From assembly GCF_000472925.1 (NCBI RefSeq), contig NZ_AXAS01000034.1:1-64000 (forward strand): 64,000 bases of DNA, written 5' to 3'. The notes beneath the pieces are model-generated. The model saw only the letters and a program-made list of their open reading frames with translations, had not been told where the DNA came from and did not search any database. A program made the translations under genes and the position numbers. Below, in pieces: positions 19,042 to 27,980 of this stretch. This stretch comes from Bradyrhizobium sp. Ec3.3 (GTDB taxonomy: Bacteria > Pseudomonadota > Alphaproteobacteria > Rhizobiales > Xanthobacteraceae). Each line of letters starts with the position of its first letter. Position 1 is the first letter of the stretch.

Positions 19042-19525
19042 TAGCGGCACCAGCTGCGTGGTACGGGTGGGAAGCTCTCGGCTGCTTTGCCTGTGGCAGT
19101 AGGCGGATCAGGGCGAGTGGGTGCGAGTTAGGGCTGACATGCGGCGTTGCCGGTGCAGTTTCAATTTCTGTGACGACAGGATTGCCGAGCGCATACCAAG
19201 GCCGCCCGAGTGATCGCAAGTGCGATGTCGGGAGCGAACTGCCGGGTGCCGCCAGTCCGATTTGGACCGGGTACGTGAACCTTTCGCCCTGGCTGTCGGA
19301 GTGTCCGTTCCAGAGCCTACGGCACTCGCCGACTAGGTTCGTGGTTGCATAGTTGCATAGCGCTCCGACCGGAATTGCGCGATTGAGCTCGGCGTACGCC
19401 TCCGATGAGGGCCGCCTCGTGCTGACGCAGGGAGGCACGAAGACATAGATCGTATGAGTGAGAGTCGACTATGCCGAAGGGGGCAAGAACAGAGAGCTGC
19501 ACCGAGCTTTATGATTCGTGGTGTA
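19042..19525. other. Gap between convergent genes, nothing recognised
   Basis: A 155-codon minus-strand frame crosses most of this stretch but shows no motif I recognise and no good start. No clear hairpin terminator was found. Confidence 0.45.
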
Positions 19526-20986
19526 TTAGACAAAGCGGATAAATCGCCATTCTCTTCGAACCTCAAAAAACATTCGATAATACCCGGTCGCAAACAAAAC
19601 AATAACGTACAACACCAAGATTGCCGCAGGCCCGCCTATTGCAGCGAGCGGTGTCGATGGGTTCAGCTCGTCGGCAAAGAGCCGTACCGCGAGCGCGCAA
19701 ATTGCGGATATGCTCCAGATTTTTCCGAGGCTTTTCCAATCCTGCAATCTTCCGACCGGAACGCTTATTACCTCTGAAAGTCTCTTCAGAACGAGCGCGT
19801 AAACCATCAAACTACCCAATACCGACCCTATAGCTGCGCCCGGTAAACCATAATGCCAGGCGCCGACCAAACTGGTTAACACGGCCAGAGGAATACTTGA
19901 GGCTTCGTAACGCATACTCGGCAACCCCTGTTTGAACACATTTAGCAGGGTCATAATATCTATCGAATAAATCAATGTCTGAACCAGATAGATACGTAGC
20001 ACTGGCGAGCCGCTCACGTACTCCTTTGTAAACAAGAACTGGATGACTTGGTCGGAAAAGGCGAATAACGCGGCAATCGTGGGGAAAATGATCGCGCTGA
20101 GGATCAGGTTTCCTTGATTATTGAGGCGCAGCAGCTCTTCGTGATCACCAAGTGAATGGAGGTGGCTCATTTTGGGCAAGAGCAAATTCGCGACTCCGCC
20201 TCTCAGGACTTCAATGGGCATAAGGAGCGTAGTTGCGATTGAAAAAACGCCGAACAGCGCCGATGAAAACATCGTAGCCACAATCCATTGCTCGGTCTGT
20301 TTCCTCGTGTGGAATAGCAACGTGGCCACGCCAAATGGAAGAGCATACCGAAGCTGTTCACGGAATTGCAGCTTGTCCACGGGGAACAGTCGAATACCAC
20401 AATGTCCTGCAATGAAATAGGCCAAAAGCCCGAGGCGTACGCAGCCAGCAATCAATGTGGCAACCAGTACCACTTCAAGTCGTTGAAAAAATACTGCTGC
20501 CGAAACTATGAGCGCGGCCCTAAGCACAGATGCAGCCACGACAGCTTGCGCCTGCCAGCGAATCTGCCCTGCAGCGTTGGGTAATACATCGAGTATCAAG
20601 CCCAAATTCCAGATAAACAGGAAAGCCGCGAGCAAAAGCCCATGGTCGTGCAGCAGGTCTTTCATGCCAAGAGGAAGAGCGTCGCGAAAGACAAAAATCA
20701 GAAGCGCCGCAATCATCGTGGTGGCGAGCAAGAACAGCACCGTCTGCCCGACATAGAGCCGGCGTCCTTCTGAATCCAAACGGACAAAGAAAAAAAGCAA
20801 GCTACGAGGCACGTCGAAGGGGAACAACAGGCCTACGGTAGTTACAAGTAGCCAGAACAGCCGATATTCGCCGAAGGCTGTGGGGCCGATCGTCCGCACT
20901 AGAACGACCGGCGTCAATAGCATGATGGCCTGTTCGATGTAGCGCGCAGCGGAGAGTGCAATGCCTTGCCGCAATATTGATGCCAT
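19526..20986 (-). CDS. wzx: Wzx-type polysaccharide flippase (MOP superfamily)
   Basis: This 486-residue membrane protein has 12-14 predicted hydrophobic helices. It starts ILRQGIALSAARYIEQAIML and has the MOP pattern LVRTIGPTAFGEYRLFWLLV, with paired basic loops (HTRKQTEQWIVATMF). It would flip the undecaprenyl-linked repeat unit across the inner membrane for polymerisation. It is the only flippase in the window and so the likely partner of the Wzy-like protein at 25501. An upstream element (copy G) lies about 245 bp before its start. Confidence 0.85.
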   Translation of the reverse strand: MASILRQGIALSAARYIEQAIMLLTPVVLVRTIGPTAFGEYRLFWLLVTTVGLLFPFDVPRSLLFFFVRLDSEGRRLYVGQTVLFLLATTMIAALLIFVFRDALPLGMKDLLHDHGLLLAAFLFIWNLGLILDVLPNAAGQIRWQAQAVVAASVLRAALIVSAAVFFQRLEVVLVATLIAGCVRLGLLAYFIAGHCGIRLFPVDKLQFREQLRYALPFGVATLLFHTRKQTEQWIVATMFSSALFGVFSIATTLLMPIEVLRGGVANLLLPKMSHLHSLGDHEELLRLNNQGNLILSAIIFPTIAALFAFSDQVIQFLFTKEYVSGSPVLRIYLVQTLIYSIDIMTLLNVFKQGLPSMRYEASSIPLAVLTSLVGAWHYGLPGAAIGSVLGSLMVYALVLKRLSEVISVPVGRLQDWKSLGKIWSISAICALAVRLFADELNPSTPLAAIGGPAAILVLYVIVLFATGYYRMFFEVRREWRFIRFV

Positions 20987-21219
20987 GGATCAGTGACCTA
21001 CTCGCCAGCCGTCAGCTGCCGATGCATCGCCGCGTAGGTCATAGCCCTTGGTTAGGCTAGCAGGCCATTCATCCGTTGCCATGACGATGTGCATCACGAA
21101 CATTCATTGATTGTCGATTGAGCAGTCATCGGAGAAATCATATCAGACCTCGCGTGGCGCATCTTGAGCAAATGTATGCAAAACGGTTAAGAACAGAAGG
21201 ACTTATATCAAGACCAGCG

Positions 21220-21252
21220 GTGGCTGATTGGCTACCCATTCGTGAGTACTCC
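21220..21252 (-). promoter_or_regulatory. Dispersed upstream element, copy G
   Basis: On the minus strand it reads ACTCACGAATGGGTAGCCAA followed by TCAGCCACCGCTGG. It aligns with copy D over about 30 bases and points toward the flippase gene about 245 bp away. Confidence 0.45.
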
Positions 21253-21295
21253 GGTAGCGCATTGATCGTCGATCGCCGCATTGCTATGATAAGCA

Positions 21296-22117
21296 ATGCC
21301 CTCGCAACTCCTGAAAGATCCGAAGCGCGCGCACCACTACAGGGTCGAAATCGGGCTCGCAGACCGGCTGCGCAATTCCTCGCGCGCGGAGCGCAAGCAT
21401 CTTTACAGCTCGGTTTACGAAGAGCTGTTTCGCGAGGTTCCGTACCACTCGCAGCTTGTGCATAAGAGCCAGGAGACGCTGAGGCGAGCCGAGTTGCAGA
21501 AGCTGTTTGAGACGCTCCGTCCGTTCCTGAATCCTGACACGGTGTATGCGGAGGTCGGAGCTGGCGACTGCGCGCTCACGATGATGGTCGCGCCGCACGT
21601 GCGGAAGGCCTACGCGATCGATGTCTCGGAGACGGTGACGCGCGGCGTGAGCGCGCCAAATCTCGAAGTTGTGCTCTCAGACGGTATCAGCATTCCGGTG
21701 AAGGCGACGCTTATCTTCTCGAACCAGCTGATGGAGCACCTCCACCCGGATGACGCCCGCGACCAGCTCGCGAACGTGTTCGCCGCGCTAGAGCCCGACG
21801 GAAAATACTTCTGCATCACGCCGAGCCGCATGAACGGTCCGCACGACGTCTCGCGCGGTATCGATGAAGTGGCGCGCGGCTTTCACTTGCGCGAGTACAC
21901 GAATCGCGAGCTAGCGGGCCTGTTCCGCTCCGTGGGTTTCGCGCGGGTGCAGGCTCTCGCGGGCATCCGAAACTTCCAGATGACGCTGCCGGTTGGCGTC
22001 GTGATTGCGTTCGAAACCATCGTCGGCTGCCTGCCGCGGAGCCTCGGATGGCGCGTTTCGAACCTGCCGATTCTGCGCCGCATCCTCGGAGTCCAGCTCA
22101 TAGCGACGCGGCGCTGA
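21296..22117 (+). CDS. Class I SAM-dependent methyltransferase
   Basis: The 273-residue protein has motif I as VYAEVGAGDCALTMMVAP, the acidic strand end YAIDVS, and motif IV-like LIFSNQLMEHLHPDDARDQL. The HLHPDDA stretch is typical of sugar- or glycan-associated methyltransferases. The target is probably a polysaccharide or lipid-linked sugar, judged only by neighbours. Codon use is visibly more GC-rich than the flippase next to it, suggesting separate acquisition. The ribosome binding site is weak. Confidence 0.8.
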   Translation: MPSQLLKDPKRAHHYRVEIGLADRLRNSSRAERKHLYSSVYEELFREVPYHSQLVHKSQETLRRAELQKLFETLRPFLNPDTVYAEVGAGDCALTMMVAPHVRKAYAIDVSETVTRGVSAPNLEVVLSDGISIPVKATLIFSNQLMEHLHPDDARDQLANVFAALEPDGKYFCITPSRMNGPHDVSRGIDEVARGFHLREYTNRELAGLFRSVGFARVQALAGIRNFQMTLPVGVVIAFETIVGCLPRSLGWRVSNLPILRRILGVQLIATRR

Positions 22118-22149
22118 GGGCCCGCCAGACACTCCTGGAGTGGTCGAGA

Positions 22150-22340
22150 ACCAGTGTTTGGCGGAGTTGGTGATTCCTGCTGGCGTTGATGACGGCGCGT
22201 GACCTAAGCCGCAACTTGGGGCGGAGCCTCCGGCGTAGCGCAGCGCACTGCCCGCGGCGCGGCAAACCGGGAATGATCGTGTCTGACCACGGCACCGAGG
22301 TCACCCTGCAATGCCATGCTTTCCTCGAGCAAGATATTCA
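22150..22340 (+). pseudogene. IS3-family orfB fragment
   Basis: It encodes RRGKPGMIVSDHGTEVT, matching KRGKPKMVVSDNGTELT around the second catalytic Asp of the intact IS3 transposase. Flanking sequence decays quickly on both sides. Confidence 0.7.
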
Positions 22341-22358
22341 TTCGGCGTAGGCCTCGGG

Positions 22359-22511
22359 TCATCGCCTGAGCCCGATGAGCTCGATCAGGTTTTCAATTCC
22401 GAAGTCGGTGAAGGCTTTGACGCCATCTTCTCCGATGCCACGGACCCAGATCACGCCATCTTCGATCTCCATTTCAATGGAGATGTCCCGCAGCCAATCT
22501 GTATCCGTCCG
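22359..22511 (-). pseudogene. Small conserved-looking protein fragment without a start
   Basis: The minus strand reads TDTDWLRDISIEMEIEDGVI, WVRGIGEDGVKAFTDFGIEN and LIELIGLRR before a stop. The composition is protein-like (acidic helix, Gly-Glu-Asp-Gly turn), unlike the opposite strand. No start codon precedes TDTDW, where ACG replaces an expected ATG region. It looks like a decayed small gene next to the IS66 element. Function unknown. Confidence 0.4.
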
Positions 22512-22558
22512 GTGAAGGCCGCCTTGCCGAACGAGGCGCGTTGTTGAGAACTGTCCTT

Positions 22559-22969
22559 ATGGACAGTGATAGGCGCAGTGCCCAAGTCGAACGGCTTGAG
22601 GTGGTGGATACGGGCCGGCGGCGGCGCTGGTCCGAGGATGAGAAGCTCAAGATCGTCCTGGAGAGCTTGCAGGCGCCGCGCCAGGTCGCGGCAACAGCGC
22701 GGCGGTATGGCGTTTCGCGCTCATTGCTGCTGCGATGGCGACGCTCGTTTCGGCCGGAGCCGAAGGATGCCGCCGATCAACCTGGCTTCGTACCGGCGAT
22801 AGTGGTCGCGGAATCAGAGCCGACGCCTTGTCCAGTCGCGTCGGCCAGCAGCGGCGGGTCGATCGAGATCGAGTTTGCGACCGGGGCTCGGATGCGGATC
22901 ACGGGTGCGGTCGACGCGGCGACGCTGAAGGCCGCCCTGGCGGCGCTGGCAGATGGACGCCTACGGTGA
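22559..22969 (+). CDS. tnpA: IS66 TnpA (helix-turn-helix accessory protein)
   Basis: The 136-residue protein starts at the ATG at 22559 (MDSDRRSAQ). It contains RRRWSEDEKLKIVLESLQ and a helix-turn-helix AATARRYGVSRSLLLRWRRS, the TnpA signature. Its stop codon overlaps the GTG start of tnpB (GTGA), giving translational coupling. Confidence 0.9.
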   Translation: MDSDRRSAQVERLEVVDTGRRRRWSEDEKLKIVLESLQAPRQVAATARRYGVSRSLLLRWRRSFRPEPKDAADQPGFVPAIVVAESEPTPCPVASASSGGSIEIEFATGARMRITGAVDAATLKAALAALADGRLR

Positions 22970-23313
22970 TCCCCATTGCGTCGGGCGTGCGGGTGTGGAT
23001 TGCGACCGGCCACACCGATATGCGTCGCGGCATGAACTCGCTGGGCTTGCTGGCGCAGGAAGCCTTCAAGCGAGACCCGCACGGCGGCGACCTCTATGTG
23101 TTCCGTGGCAAAAGCGGCAAGCTGATCAAGATCCTTTGGTACGATGGACTGGGCATGTCGCTCTACGCCAAGCGGCTGGAGCGCGGCCGATTCCTATGGC
23201 CGTCGTCAGCTGATGGCGTGGTGACAATCACCCCAGCCCAGCTTGGCTACCTGCTGGAGGGCATCGACTGGCGGCTGCCGCAACATACCTGGCGACCGCA
23301 GGCGGCGGGCTGA
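22966..23313 (+). CDS. tnpB: IS66 TnpB (Orf2 family)
   Basis: The protein has 115 residues from a GTG at 22966. It shows IASGVRVWIATGHTDMRRGM, DLYVFRGKSGKLIKILWYDG and LERGRFLWP, the full IS66 Orf2 signature. It is required with TnpA and TnpC for transposition. Intact. Confidence 0.93.
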   Translation: MIPIASGVRVWIATGHTDMRRGMNSLGLLAQEAFKRDPHGGDLYVFRGKSGKLIKILWYDGLGMSLYAKRLERGRFLWPSSADGVVTITPAQLGYLLEGIDWRLPQHTWRPQAAG

Positions 23314-23386
23314 TCGCCGGGATTTGAATCGGTGGCAGGATCAGCGGTTCAGACAGAGATCGCGTCTTGTGATTCTCTGGTCGGCG

Positions 23387-24958
23387 ATGGGCACTCATGA
23401 TTCTCTTCCCGACGATGTGACCACCCTGCAGGCGATGCTGCGCGCCGAGCGAGCGGCCCGGTTGGCCGCGGAAGCCGAAGCCCAGGCGGGGACATTGCTG
23501 ATCGAGAAGCTCAAGCTCACGATCAAGAAGCTGCGGCACGAGCAGTTCGGACAGTCCTCCGAGCGAGGCGCATTGCTGGACCAGCTCGAGCTACAGCTCG
23601 CCGACCTGGAGGAGAACGCGGCGCAAGCTGAGACCGCAGCGCAGATGGCAGCCGAGAAGATTGCGGTGCCATCGTTCGAGCGCCGGAAGCCAGCCCGGCG
23701 GCCGCTGCCGGAGCATTTGCCGCGGGAGCGCATTGTCTATCCGGTGCCTGCCACCTGCCCATGCTGCGGCGACAGCCGATTGCGCAAGATTGGCGAGGAC
23801 GTGACCGAGACGCTGGAGCTCGTTCCACGCCGGTGGAAGGTGATCCAGCACGTGCGCGAGAAGCTCGTCTGCCGAGCCTGCGAAGCGATCACCCAGCCGC
23901 CGGCTCCCTCGCATCCGATTGCGCGCGGGCGTGCAGGGCCCAAGCTGCTGGCCCATGTCCTGTTCGCCAAGTACGGCCTGCACCTGCCGCTCAATCGTCA
24001 GAGCAACGTCTACTAGCGTGAAGGCATCGATCTCGACGTATCGACGCTCGCGGACTGGGTAGGTGCCGCGGCGGCAACCCTGATGCCGCTGGTCGATGCG
24101 ATCCGGAGCCACGTCTTCGCGGCCGAGCGCATCCACGCAGATGACACCACGGTGCCGGTCCTGGCCAAGGGCAAGACCCGGACCGGCCGGCTCTGGACCT
24201 ACGTGCGCGACGACCGTCCGTTTGCCGGCCCAGATCCGCCGGCGGCCGTGTTCTTCTACTCGCCCGATCGTGGCGGTGCGCATCCGGAGCAGCATCTGGC
24301 GGGCTATGCCGGACTGATGCAGGCCGACGCCTACGCCGGCTTTGGCAGGCTCTACGAGGCCAATCGCAAGGGCGGCCCGATCATCGAGGCCGCGTGCTGG
24401 GCGCACGGCAGACGCAAGTTCTTTGATCTGGCACGGCTCACCAAGGCGCCGATCGCGGCCGAGGCGGTCAAGCGCATCGATGTCCTGTTCGCAATCGAAC
24501 GTGAGATCAACGGCCTTGCTCCGCAGGAGCGCCTGCGTGTGCGCCAGGAGCGTAGCCGCCACCTGATCGTCGAGCTGGAGGCGTGGTTGCGCGAGCAGCG
24601 CGCCAAGCTCTCCAGGAACAACGACACGACCAAAGCGATCAATTACTGCCTCAGCCGCTGGGATGCATTTAGCCGCTTCCTTGATGACGGACGGCTTTGC
24701 ATGTCGAACAATGCTGCCGAGCGTGAGCTGCGGGCGGTCGCCGTGGGACGAAAAAATTGGACCTTCGCCGGGTCCGACGAGGGCGGCCGGCGTGCGGCTG
24801 CCATCTACAGCCTCATCGCCACCGCTAAGCTCAATGACATCGACCCACAGGCTTGGCTTGCCGACATCCTGGCGCGCCTACCGGATCACCCTGCCAAGCG
24901 CATTGACGAACTGCTGCCTTGGAATTGGCACCCTCAAAGCGTCGCTCACGCCGCTTAA
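23387..24958 (+). pseudogene. tnpC: IS66 TnpC transposase with an in-frame stop
   Basis: Reading through, this is a full-length TnpC of about 523 codons: an N-terminal coiled coil (LKLTIKKLRHEQFGQSSERG), the zinc-finger-like CPCCG...CRAC region, and the DDE core with ERIHADDTTVPVLAKGKTRT, ACWAHGRRKFFD and MSNNAAERELRAVAVGRKNW. An amber TAG at 24014-24016 splits it right after LNRQSNVY; the same frame resumes with REGIDLDVSTLADWVG. The change looks like a point mutation, as no base is lost. The DDE part cannot be made from the normal start. Confidence 0.88.
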
Positions 24959-25149
24959 GCGCGATCAGCCTTCCGCCAAAATACGGCCTAGCTGGGGGCC
25001 GTCGCCAGATGCGCACGAATAAGACGGGCTAGCTCTGGGTGGTCCAAAAATTTGGTCTCGCTGCAAATGTCACCGGGACTCCACTTGTCGGCGGATGAAA
25101 GTTGGGGCTCAGGTCACCGCCGTTCGCTCATCTCGTGCGCTCGCCGCAG

Positions 25150-25503
25150 ATGAGCGACGGCCCCTCGCTTGACAGCGAGCGTCACCACTTTTTTGACAGC
25201 AGATCCTTCAGCGCGGCTTGTCCAGCATCGAGTCCGCCAACAGCTTCTTCAACCGGGCGTTCTCCCCCTCAAGCTGCTTCAGTCGCCGGCCTCGGAGACG
25301 TCCAGGCCGCCGAACTTACTCTTCCAGTTGTAAAAGGCCGCCTCGCTGATCCCGTGTTTGCGGCACAGATCAGCTGTCTTCGCACCCAAGTCATGTGCTC
25401 ACGCAAAACCCCGATGATCTGTTGCTCCGTAAACCGCTTCCGCTTCATCGTCTGGTCCTCCTTCAGGGCCAGACTCCTCGATAAAACCGCGGGGGCAACG
25501 TCA
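25150..25503 (-). mobile_element. IS3-family left-end fragment with broken orfA; supplies the stop codon of the Wzy-like gene
   Basis: On the minus strand the sequence starts TGACGTTGCCCCCGCGG at 25503, matching the terminal TGACCTTGCCCCC of the intact IS3 element at 30577. It then has an orfA start (MKRKRFTEQQIIGVLREH) near 25448. Similarity continues in another frame (ADLCRKHGISEAAFYNWKSK-like), so orfA is frameshifted, and orfB is missing. The outermost TGA of the IS end is the stop codon of the gene at 25501-26931. Confidence 0.75.
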
Positions 25504-26931
25504 GGCGTTCTCCTCCCCGAGCCGATACAGTTGCTGCATCTTAGCGGCAGCAGAACCATCATAATTTTTCTCTCGTCGAAATAGATACTGCAACCGCGCC
25601 AAGTTGATCATCATCGCAATGATTGGGAATACATACATGTTTTGAAGTGTTGGAAAGATTTCACGGTCAGTCATCATGCCAATTCCATATCCGAAGATGC
25701 ATGCGAACAAAGCCCAATAAAGGTCACTATTCAGGCTTCGTCCGACTCGCCAAGCGCTAGTTATTCCAACGAGAAGGAAAATTATAAGCACACTGGTAAA
25801 AATAGCGCCGCAATCAAGAAAGAAGCCGATAATCGCATTATGCGCATGAACGGCGTGTATGAGGGTTCCTGTATCCCAAAGTTGGCTGGTCATCATTCCG
25901 TAGCGACCAGCGCCAAACAGGAATAGCCCGATATCGTTCGTCCATTCATTTAGCAGCGGAACCCAAATGTAATCAACGCGGCCCGTCAGCAAGCTATTGG
26001 CAGAGAGCCCGGAACTGTCTCCAAACCCTGTCGAAAAAAGAGCGTAGACGCTTTGTCCGATCCACAGAAACGATGTGATGCCGATCGCCGCAGCACCAAG
26101 AACTAAAATGTCAAACCTACGTCGCTGAATCAGAAATAGACAACACGAAACTGCTACCGCGACAAGTGTACTGCGCGATTCGACGAAAAGAATTGCCAGA
26201 AGCGATAGAGAGAGAGGTACGATCCAGAGACCGCCGCGCGTAAGAGCTCTATAGAGTAACAAGGGTATCGTACAAATGTATATAGTTCCGAGCGTATTGT
26301 AATGGATACCAATATAACCTTCGCACAACTCAGCCATCTCATCCCGGGCGCCTGAGATCAGCCCAGCCATTTCGCTCCGTTCTGAAAACAGAACGGACGG
26401 ATTCATCAGGACAAGTGTGATGAAAGCGACCGATAACAACAATACGGAGAGGCAGATCACGGTCGTGAGCCTCTCGAGCTCTTGAAAGGAGCGCATGCGC
26501 TTAAGGGTAAATAAAAATGCTACAATATAGAAGGAAGGGACAATGAAAGAAGACAGTACATAGTCCGAATAGGACTCTGAAAATGAATTGGGGTAGTGAC
26601 TATGAAAGAGCGGAGCATTTGGAATCGATCGAATGAAAGCAATGGTAAAGGTTGCGAAGTACAGGAGAAAGATTCTGATGGATCTTTGCTCAATTTTGTC
26701 CGTCGCGTGTAAGGGCGCACTTTTGAAAAAATAGACCAACAATATCGCTGAAAGCAAGTTGAACGGCTTGAAGCCTTGTAGGCCAAACAAATTGTCTGTG
26801 AGGAACGGTACCTCATGGAATGGCAATGCAAAAACGAACAAAAGAAAAACAATTCTTCCACTCTGCACGTCTGAATGCGCAAATGTGAGATGATAAGGAG
26901 CGTGGCCGGTATAATTCAAAAAATCCCTCAT
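25501..26931 (-). CDS. Wzy-like O-antigen/exopolysaccharide polymerase or ligase, 3' end cut by an IS
   Basis: The 476-residue membrane protein has about 11-12 hydrophobic helices (GRIVFLLFVFALPFHEVPFL near the start). It has the large periplasmic loop and the conserved HAHNAIIGFFLDCGAIFT segment of the O-antigen ligase/polymerase (Wzy/WaaL) domain. Its ATG overlaps the TGA of the lyase-like gene upstream (ATGA), so they are coupled. Its own stop is the first codon of an IS3 terminal repeat, so the natural C-terminus has been replaced; probably few residues are lost because the last helices are present. AT-rich codon use contrasts with the later part of the window. Confidence 0.8.
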   Translation of the reverse strand: MRDFLNYTGHAPYHLTFAHSDVQSGRIVFLLFVFALPFHEVPFLTDNLFGLQGFKPFNLLSAILLVYFFKSAPLHATDKIEQRSIRIFLLYFATFTIAFIRSIPNAPLFHSHYPNSFSESYSDYVLSSFIVPSFYIVAFLFTLKRMRSFQELERLTTVICLSVLLLSVAFITLVLMNPSVLFSERSEMAGLISGARDEMAELCEGYIGIHYNTLGTIYICTIPLLLYRALTRGGLWIVPLSLSLLAILFVESRSTLVAVAVSCCLFLIQRRRFDILVLGAAAIGITSFLWIGQSVYALFSTGFGDSSGLSANSLLTGRVDYIWVPLLNEWTNDIGLFLFGAGRYGMMTSQLWDTGTLIHAVHAHNAIIGFFLDCGAIFTSVLIIFLLVGITSAWRVGRSLNSDLYWALFACIFGYGIGMMTDREIFPTLQNMYVFPIIAMMINLARLQYLFRREKNYDGSAAAKMQQLYRLGEENA

Positions 26932-27950
26932 AACGTATCGGAGTTTTTGCTTCTAGTGCGGCACGGATCTAGCCGTGCCGGTGATAGCATCGCTCCCTGA
27001 GTCAAGGGGGGCCGTGACGTGACGCCAGGTGGCCCCGACCCGGTTGTTAGCGTCATATTTCGAAAATAGGCTGCGACAGTCTCGGATGGACCTGCGTTCC
27101 GATAGAGTCCATACATCCAATAGGTGGGGGTCCCAAAGCCCAAGGGGCCATGATAGTTCGCAACGTTGTTGCCATTTACCCAAACCTGCAAATACCCGCT
27201 ACTGTCGTCCGACACATTGGCCCGTATTTCGATATTGATATACTGTCCAGTGTGAATTGGATTGGGGTCGGTCCAGAGGGTGAGATGTGTCACGTTTCCG
27301 GCCGCGTTACTCGGATCCAGACCCACAGGGCAATAGCGCGCGACAATCTGCAGATGGTTGCCATCAAGCTGGATGGCGAATGCAGGCGAGCCTGACGCGG
27401 CGGTGGTTTGCATTTCTGAAGTGACGAACCAGTTCGCCGTGTTTATAAATGAGCCATTGGGCCCGTTTGCCTCCACCTTAAACTGATAGTTGATGTGGAT
27501 AGGAGTACCGCCCGCAATATGCTCTTGGTCTCCACTGTTGGTGGTGCGCTCAATTTCGGCGCGATCACATTCTTCGCCATCTGCGTCATCGTAGTAGGCT
27601 TTATCACCCGGGCGGATTTCGAAGCGGAGCGTTTGTGGGTCAGGATTGGTCAGGCTATAGCTCTTGCCCGCCGTATCAACTTCGTAGATGTCACCACCGA
27701 TAGGAAAGCGGGTTTGCGGCTTAGTCGAAAACGAAGTGATCGACGGGGCAGCTGTTATAAATACAGGCGGGTACGATGCGCTCTCGTTGCCTGCCATATG
27801 CGTGGCAGGAAAGCTGCGAGCAGATAGACCTGCACCTCCGAAATTCCGGGGACCACTTGCGTCTGCCACAGTACCGAGGAACCTCGATCCATCAGATATG
27901 TTCACCATGCTGCCGGCCGCTGCAATGATAGCTGGTATCATTATTATCAT
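26928..27950 (-). CDS. Polysaccharide lyase-like (concanavalin-fold) protein
   Basis: The 340-residue protein shares SLTNPDPQTLRFEIRPGD and DRAEIERTTNSGDQEHIAGG with the partial gene at 1-329. The second half has LQVWVNGNNVANYHGPLGFG and TYWMYGLYRNAG, strongly like the jelly-roll core of heparin lyase I/alginate lyase-type enzymes, where such Asn-Tyr-Gly and Tyr-Gly-Tyr stretches line the sugar groove. The N-terminus (IIMIPAIIAAAGSMVNI) could be a weak signal or anchor. A ribosome binding site GAGGAA precedes the ATG. It is the middle gene of an operon with the WalW-like deacetylase and Wzy-like genes, so it may trim the same polymer. Catalysis not proven. Confidence 0.7.
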   Translation of the reverse strand: MIIMIPAIIAAAGSMVNISDGSRFLGTVADASGPRNFGGAGLSARSFPATHMAGNESASYPPVFITAAPSITSFSTKPQTRFPIGGDIYEVDTAGKSYSLTNPDPQTLRFEIRPGDKAYYDDADGEECDRAEIERTTNSGDQEHIAGGTPIHINYQFKVEANGPNGSFINTANWFVTSEMQTTAASGSPAFAIQLDGNHLQIVARYCPVGLDPSNAAGNVTHLTLWTDPNPIHTGQYINIEIRANVSDDSSGYLQVWVNGNNVANYHGPLGFGTPTYWMYGLYRNAGPSETVAAYFRNMTLTTGSGPPGVTSRPPLTQGAMLSPARLDPCRTRSKNSDTL

Positions 27951-27980
27951 TGCTATTCCTCTTGCCTCTATTCTTACTTG

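Larger units (their letters stand above)
22541..25015 (+). mobile_element. IS66-family insertion sequence (ends approximate)
   Basis: The three-gene order tnpA-tnpB-tnpC is typical of IS66. The right end may be the GGCCGTCGCCAGATGCGCAC stretch near 24996-25015, which resembles rhizobial IS66 ends. The left inverted repeat was not found by eye. The element is probably inactive because tnpC carries an in-frame stop. Confidence 0.8.
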
